Positions 51,331-52,778 of a stretch of 52,778 nt of DNA are shown one piece after another. The notes under the pieces are model-generated. The model saw only the letters and a program-made list of their open reading frames with translations. It made no database searches and was not told where the DNA came from. Every line of letters begins with the position of its first letter. The stretch's first letter is position 1. The position numbers were made by a program, and so were the translations under genes. Source of the DNA: Streptomyces sp. MspMP-M5. Lineage in GTDB: Bacteria; Actinomycetota; Actinomycetes; Streptomycetales; Streptomycetaceae. The stretch lies in assembly GCF_000373585.1 (NCBI RefSeq), contig NZ_KB891916.1, positions 1 through 52,778 on the forward strand, in the 5' to 3' direction.

Positions 51331-52671
51331 ATGGCCCTCAAGATCACCGTGATCGGCACCGGCTACCTCGGTGCCACCCACGCCGCCGCCATGGCCGAGC
51401 TGGGCTTCGAGGTGCTGGGCCTGGACGTGCAGCCGGAGAAGATCGAAATGCTTCGCCGGGGCGAGGTGCCGATGTACGAGCCGGGCCTGGAGGAGCTGCT
51501 GCGCCGCCATGTCGCCGGCATCGAGGGCTCCACCGGCCGGCTGCGCTTCACCACCTCCTACGAGGAGGCCGGGGCCTTCGGCGACGTCCACTTCGTCTGC
51601 GTGAACACCCCGCAGAAGCACGGCGAGTACGCCTGCGACATGTCCTACGTCGAGGCCGCCTTCGACGCGCTGGCGCCGCATCTGACCCGGCCCGCGCTGG
51701 TGGTCGGCAAGTCGACGGTGCCGGTGGGCAGCGCGGCCCGGCTCGCGCAGCGGCTGGCGGCCGCCGCGCCCGCCGGCGCCGACGCCGAACTGGCCTGGAA
51801 CCCGGAGTTCCTGCGCGAGGGCTTCGCCGTCCAGGACACCCTGCACCCCGACCGGATCGTGGCCGGCGTCACCAGCGAGCGGGCCGAGGCGCTGCTGCGC
51901 GAGGTCTACGCCACTCCGATCGCCGCGGGCTCCCCGTTCATCGTCATGGACTACCCCACCGCCGAGCTGGTGAAGACCTCCGCCAACTCCTTCCTGGCCA
52001 CCAAGATTTCGTTCATCAACGCGATGGCCGAGGTGTGCGAGGCCGCCGACGGCGACGTGGTGAAGCTGGCCGAGGCGATCGGCCACGACGAACGGATCGG
52101 CAGGAAGTTCCTGCGGGCCGGCATCGGCTTCGGCGGCGGCTGCCTGCCCAAGGACATCCGCGCCTTCATGGCACGGGCCGGCGAACTGGGCGCCGACCAG
52201 GCGCTGACCTTCCTCCGCGAGGTCGACTCGATCAACATGCGGCGCCGCGGCCACATGGTCGAGCTGGCCCGCGACGCGGTGGGCGGCAGCTTCCTCGGCA
52301 AGCGGGTCGCCGTCCTCGGCGCCACCTTCAAGCCCGACTCGGACGACGTCCGCGACTCCCCCGCCCTCAACGTCGCCGGCCAGATCCACCTCCAGGGCGG
52401 CCAGGTCACGGTCTACGACCCCAAGGGCATGACCAACGCGGAGAGGGTCTTCCCGACCCTCGGTTACGCGGAGAGCGCCCTGGAAGCGGTGCGCGGCGCG
52501 CATGTCGTCCTGCACCTGACCGAGTGGCGCGAGTTCCGGGAACTCGACCCCGCCGTACTCGGCGAGGTCGTCGCCGAACGGAGCGTCCTGGATGGCCGCA
52601 ACGCGCTTGATCCGGAGCTGTGGCGCAAGGCGGGGTGGCTCTACCGAGCCCTTGGGCGGCCTCGCTCCTAA
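51331..52671 (+). CDS. UDP-glucose/GDP-mannose dehydrogenase family protein
   Basis: A 446-residue NAD-dependent enzyme that oxidises the C6 hydroxyl of a nucleotide sugar to a carboxylate in two steps. Rossmann motif GTGYLG (9-14), the catalytic Cys271 in GFGGGCLPKD, LVKTSANSFLATKISFINA (about 214-232) with active-site Lys/Asn, and the C-terminal GATFKPDSDDVRDSPAL near 330-346. The ATG has AGGGAG nine bases upstream. UDP-glucose is the more likely substrate, giving UDP-glucuronate; GDP-mannose is possible given manA/B/C. A weak GCTGC/GCAGC hairpin with TTTT follows (52679-52703). Confidence 0.93.
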   Translation: MALKITVIGTGYLGATHAAAMAELGFEVLGLDVQPEKIEMLRRGEVPMYEPGLEELLRRHVAGIEGSTGRLRFTTSYEEAGAFGDVHFVCVNTPQKHGEYACDMSYVEAAFDALAPHLTRPALVVGKSTVPVGSAARLAQRLAAAAPAGADAELAWNPEFLREGFAVQDTLHPDRIVAGVTSERAEALLREVYATPIAAGSPFIVMDYPTAELVKTSANSFLATKISFINAMAEVCEAADGDVVKLAEAIGHDERIGRKFLRAGIGFGGGCLPKDIRAFMARAGELGADQALTFLREVDSINMRRRGHMVELARDAVGGSFLGKRVAVLGATFKPDSDDVRDSPALNVAGQIHLQGGQVTVYDPKGMTNAERVFPTLGYAESALEAVRGAHVVLHLTEWREFRELDPAVLGEVVAERSVLDGRNALDPELWRKAGWLYRALGRPRS

Positions 52672-52778
52672 GGTTTTTGCTGCGCTTGGCAGCGCTTGCT
52701 TTTGCCCGCTGCGCGGGGCCGGTCCGCTGCGCGGGGCTGTTCGGCCGCGGTGCCGGGCCTCCGGGGCAGGGGGTGTGT

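Overview
The window is a high-GC chromosomal segment that looks like Streptomyces. It carries whiB, an FbiA/FbiB F420 cluster, an actinobacterial ahcY, a mannose-activation cluster (manA, manB, manC), five LytR-CpsA-Psr (LCP) proteins, strong third-position GC bias and many GTG/TTG starts. The organism call rests on gene content recognised by eye; no database was searched.

Layout. (1) 1-707: promoter and leader region of an rRNA operon that reads leftward out of the window; the 16S gene should begin just beyond base 1. (2) 708-12069: housekeeping genes: a SpoIIM-like and an RDD membrane protein (divergent), S-adenosylhomocysteine hydrolase, a CDF metal transporter, then ManA, an SIS-domain protein, a Trm112-like protein, ManB, a DUF3499 protein and a degenerate metallopeptidase. 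(3) 12146-18163: a very large membrane glycosyltransferase translationally coupled to a secreted DUF5719 protein, then the developmental regulator whiB with its promoter region. (4) 18884-26711: cysteine dioxygenase-like protein, fbiA-fbiB, an AlkA-like glycosylase, manC, a PGRP-type amidase and a TIGR03089 protein. (5) 26986-38331: five LCP cell-wall ligase-like genes interspersed with a second glycosyltransferase, a VanZ-like protein and a thioesterase. (6) 38403-49999: an integrative element of about 11.5 kb inside the 3' end of an acyl-CoA dehydrogenase gene. (7) 49936-52671: the rebuilt acyl-CoA dehydrogenase gene and a UDP-glucose/GDP-mannose dehydrogenase-type enzyme.

The integrative element is the most interesting part. 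Its ends are marked by a 64-bp imperfect direct repeat (58/64 identical) encoding the last 20 codons of the acyl-CoA dehydrogenase. All six differences are synonymous, and the repeat includes the catalytic-glutamate codon. Inside are a tyrosine integrase, a short excisionase-like gene, regulators, a BRCT-like/Lsr2-like fusion, a DUF3987 ATPase and, most notably, a scaffolding-like plus major-capsid-like gene pair. I see no terminase, portal, tail or conjugation gene. This layout suggests a phage satellite that makes its own capsid, or a decayed prophage; the single dedicated capsid cassette favours the former, but only experiment or comparison can settle it.

Around the element, the host genes form a cell-envelope and development theme. 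ManA/ManB/ManC make GDP-mannose, the glycosyltransferases and LCP proteins use or attach envelope glycans, the amidase remodels peptidoglycan, and WhiB controls sporulation septation. Whether these genes work together is inferred from proximity only.
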